Positions 5,064 through 5,940 of a DNA stretch of 5,940 bases are shown here, in pieces (the stretch's first letter is position 1; each line of letters starts with the position of its first letter). The stretch comes from Prevotella sp. CAG:891 (GTDB lineage Bacteria; Bacteroidota; Bacteroidia; Bacteroidales; Bacteroidaceae): NCBI GenBank assembly GCA_000437675.1, contig FR901682.1:1-5940 (forward strand), written 5' to 3'. The position numbers and the translations under genes are program-made. Under the pieces are notes generated by a model, which saw only the letters and a list, made by a program, of their open reading frames with translations, had not been told where the DNA came from and made no database searches.

Positions 5064-5940
5064 CTAAAGTTTGCGCATCAGTTTTTCGGCCATCATGCGT
5101 TTCCAGGGGCCGTAGTTATCATTCAGAATTTGCTTACGAGCCTCACGTACCAACCACAGATAGAAGGCCAGGTTGTGAATCGAAGCTATCTGCATAGCCA
5201 GCAATTCCTTGGCCTTGAACAAATGGTGTAAATAGGCCTTTGAATACTGCAAGTCGGCCGAGCAATGTCCCATGGGGTCGACGGGTTCAAAGCAGTCGGC
5301 CCACTTGGCATTGCGCATATTGATTACGCCCTCAGCGGTAAACAGGCAAGCATTTCGACCGTTGCGCGTAGGCATCACGCAGTCGAACATATCCACCCCA
5401 CGCTCAATGCCTTCAAGAATATTGAGCGGTGTACCCACTCCCATCAGGTAACGGGGGCGGTCGGTGGGCAAAATGTCGTTGACCACTTCAATCATTTCGT
5501 ACATCTGTTCGGCGGGTTCGCCCACGGCCAAACCGCCAATAGCGTAGCCCTCGGCACCCAAATCGCTCATGAAGCGGGCACTTTCCTGACGCAAGTCTTT
5601 GTAAACGCAACCTTGCACAATGGGGAAGAGTGCCTGGCTGTAACCATATTTCGGTTCGGTTTCGTGAAAACGCTTCCAGCAGCGTTTCATCCATCCGTGC
5701 GTCAGGTTCAGGCTCTTGCGGGCATAGGCATAGTCGGCTGTTCCCGGCGGACACTCATCGAAGGCCATCATGATGTCGGCCCCGATGGTGCGCTCAATGT
5801 CCATCACCTTTTCAGGGGTAAAGAAATGCTTACTGCCGTCAATGTGCGAACGAAATTCGCAACCCTCGTCGCTCAGTTTTCGAATGCCGGCCAGCGAAAA
5901 CACCTGAAAGCCGCCGCTGTCGGTAAGCATCGGGCTGTCG
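5064..5940 (-). CDS. tgt: queuine/preQ1 tRNA-guanine(34) transglycosylase, 5' end outside window
   Basis: Tgt exchanges guanine-34 in the wobble position of GUN-anticodon tRNAs (Asp, Asn, His, Tyr) for preQ1, a step towards queuosine, in the cytoplasm. The frame stays open to the window edge. Against E. coli Tgt (375 residues) roughly the first 80 codons are missing. Counting from the Met at 5930, visible motifs are DSGGFQ (4-9, the active-site Asp), AFDEC (56-60, base binding), IVQGC (104-108, usually IVQGG or similar), GGLAVGEP (132-139, the bacterial preQ1-type loop), RYLMGVGTP (160-168) and GVDMFDCVMPTR (178-189, which carries the nucleophilic Asp). The zinc site is odd: the usual CxCxxC reads GHCSAD (221-226), so only Cys223 and the later His252 remain of four ligands. 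The gene ends with TAG, 80 bases before the permease start. Identity is secure; metal content is open. Confidence 0.96.
   Translation of the reverse strand, partial: DSPMLTDSGGFQVFSLAGIRKLSDEGCEFRSHIDGSKHFFTPEKVMDIERTIGADIMMAFDECPPGTADYAYARKSLNLTHGWMKRCWKRFHETEPKYGYSQALFPIVQGCVYKDLRQESARFMSDLGAEGYAIGGLAVGEPAEQMYEMIEVVNDILPTDRPRYLMGVGTPLNILEGIERGVDMFDCVMPTRNGRNACLFTAEGVINMRNAKWADCFEPVDPMGHCSADLQYSKAYLHHLFKAKELLAMQIASIHNLAFYLWLVREARKQILNDNYGPWKRMMAEKLMRKL

Overview
The window looks like core chromosome from a member of the Bacteroidota, most likely order Bacteroidales and possibly Prevotellaceae. This is inferred from three things. The RecA, LptG-type permease and Tgt sequences have the character I remember from that group. 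The gene starts are preceded by AT-rich stretches with no Shine-Dalgarno sequence. A tgt gene lies directly upstream of a YjgP/YjgQ-family permease. No search could be run, so the genus is a guess.

All convincing genes lie on the minus strand and read right to left. From the right edge they are tgt (5' end cut off by the window), an LptF/LptG-type permease, a DEAD-box RNA helicase, a thiol peroxidase of the Bcp/PrxQ type, and recA. The gaps are 80, 91, 57 and 69 bases, so one long transcript or a few overlapping ones is plausible. I found no good match to the Bacteroidetes promoter pattern (TTTG at -33, TAnnTTTG at -7) in any gap. The lptG-helicase gap holds a 46-base hairpin that could attenuate, stabilise or regulate.

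Bases 1-509, downstream of recA, hold no well-supported gene. The part nearest recA contains a run of hairpins, including a 67-base one at 365-431. Its G-U pairs fit an RNA read from the minus strand, so it is the best candidate terminator for recA. Bases 61-180 are only about 30% G+C and include a weak 44-codon frame for a hydrophobic peptide. The extreme left edge may just touch another gene.

The genes do not form one pathway: queuosine tRNA modification (tgt), lipopolysaccharide export (lptG), RNA remodelling (helicase), peroxide defence (bcp) and recombinational repair (recA). I see no mobile element, CRISPR array, tRNA, rRNA or defence island, and no evidence of an undescribed system. 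The points most worth a second look are the degenerate zinc site in Tgt and the two structured intergenic RNAs.
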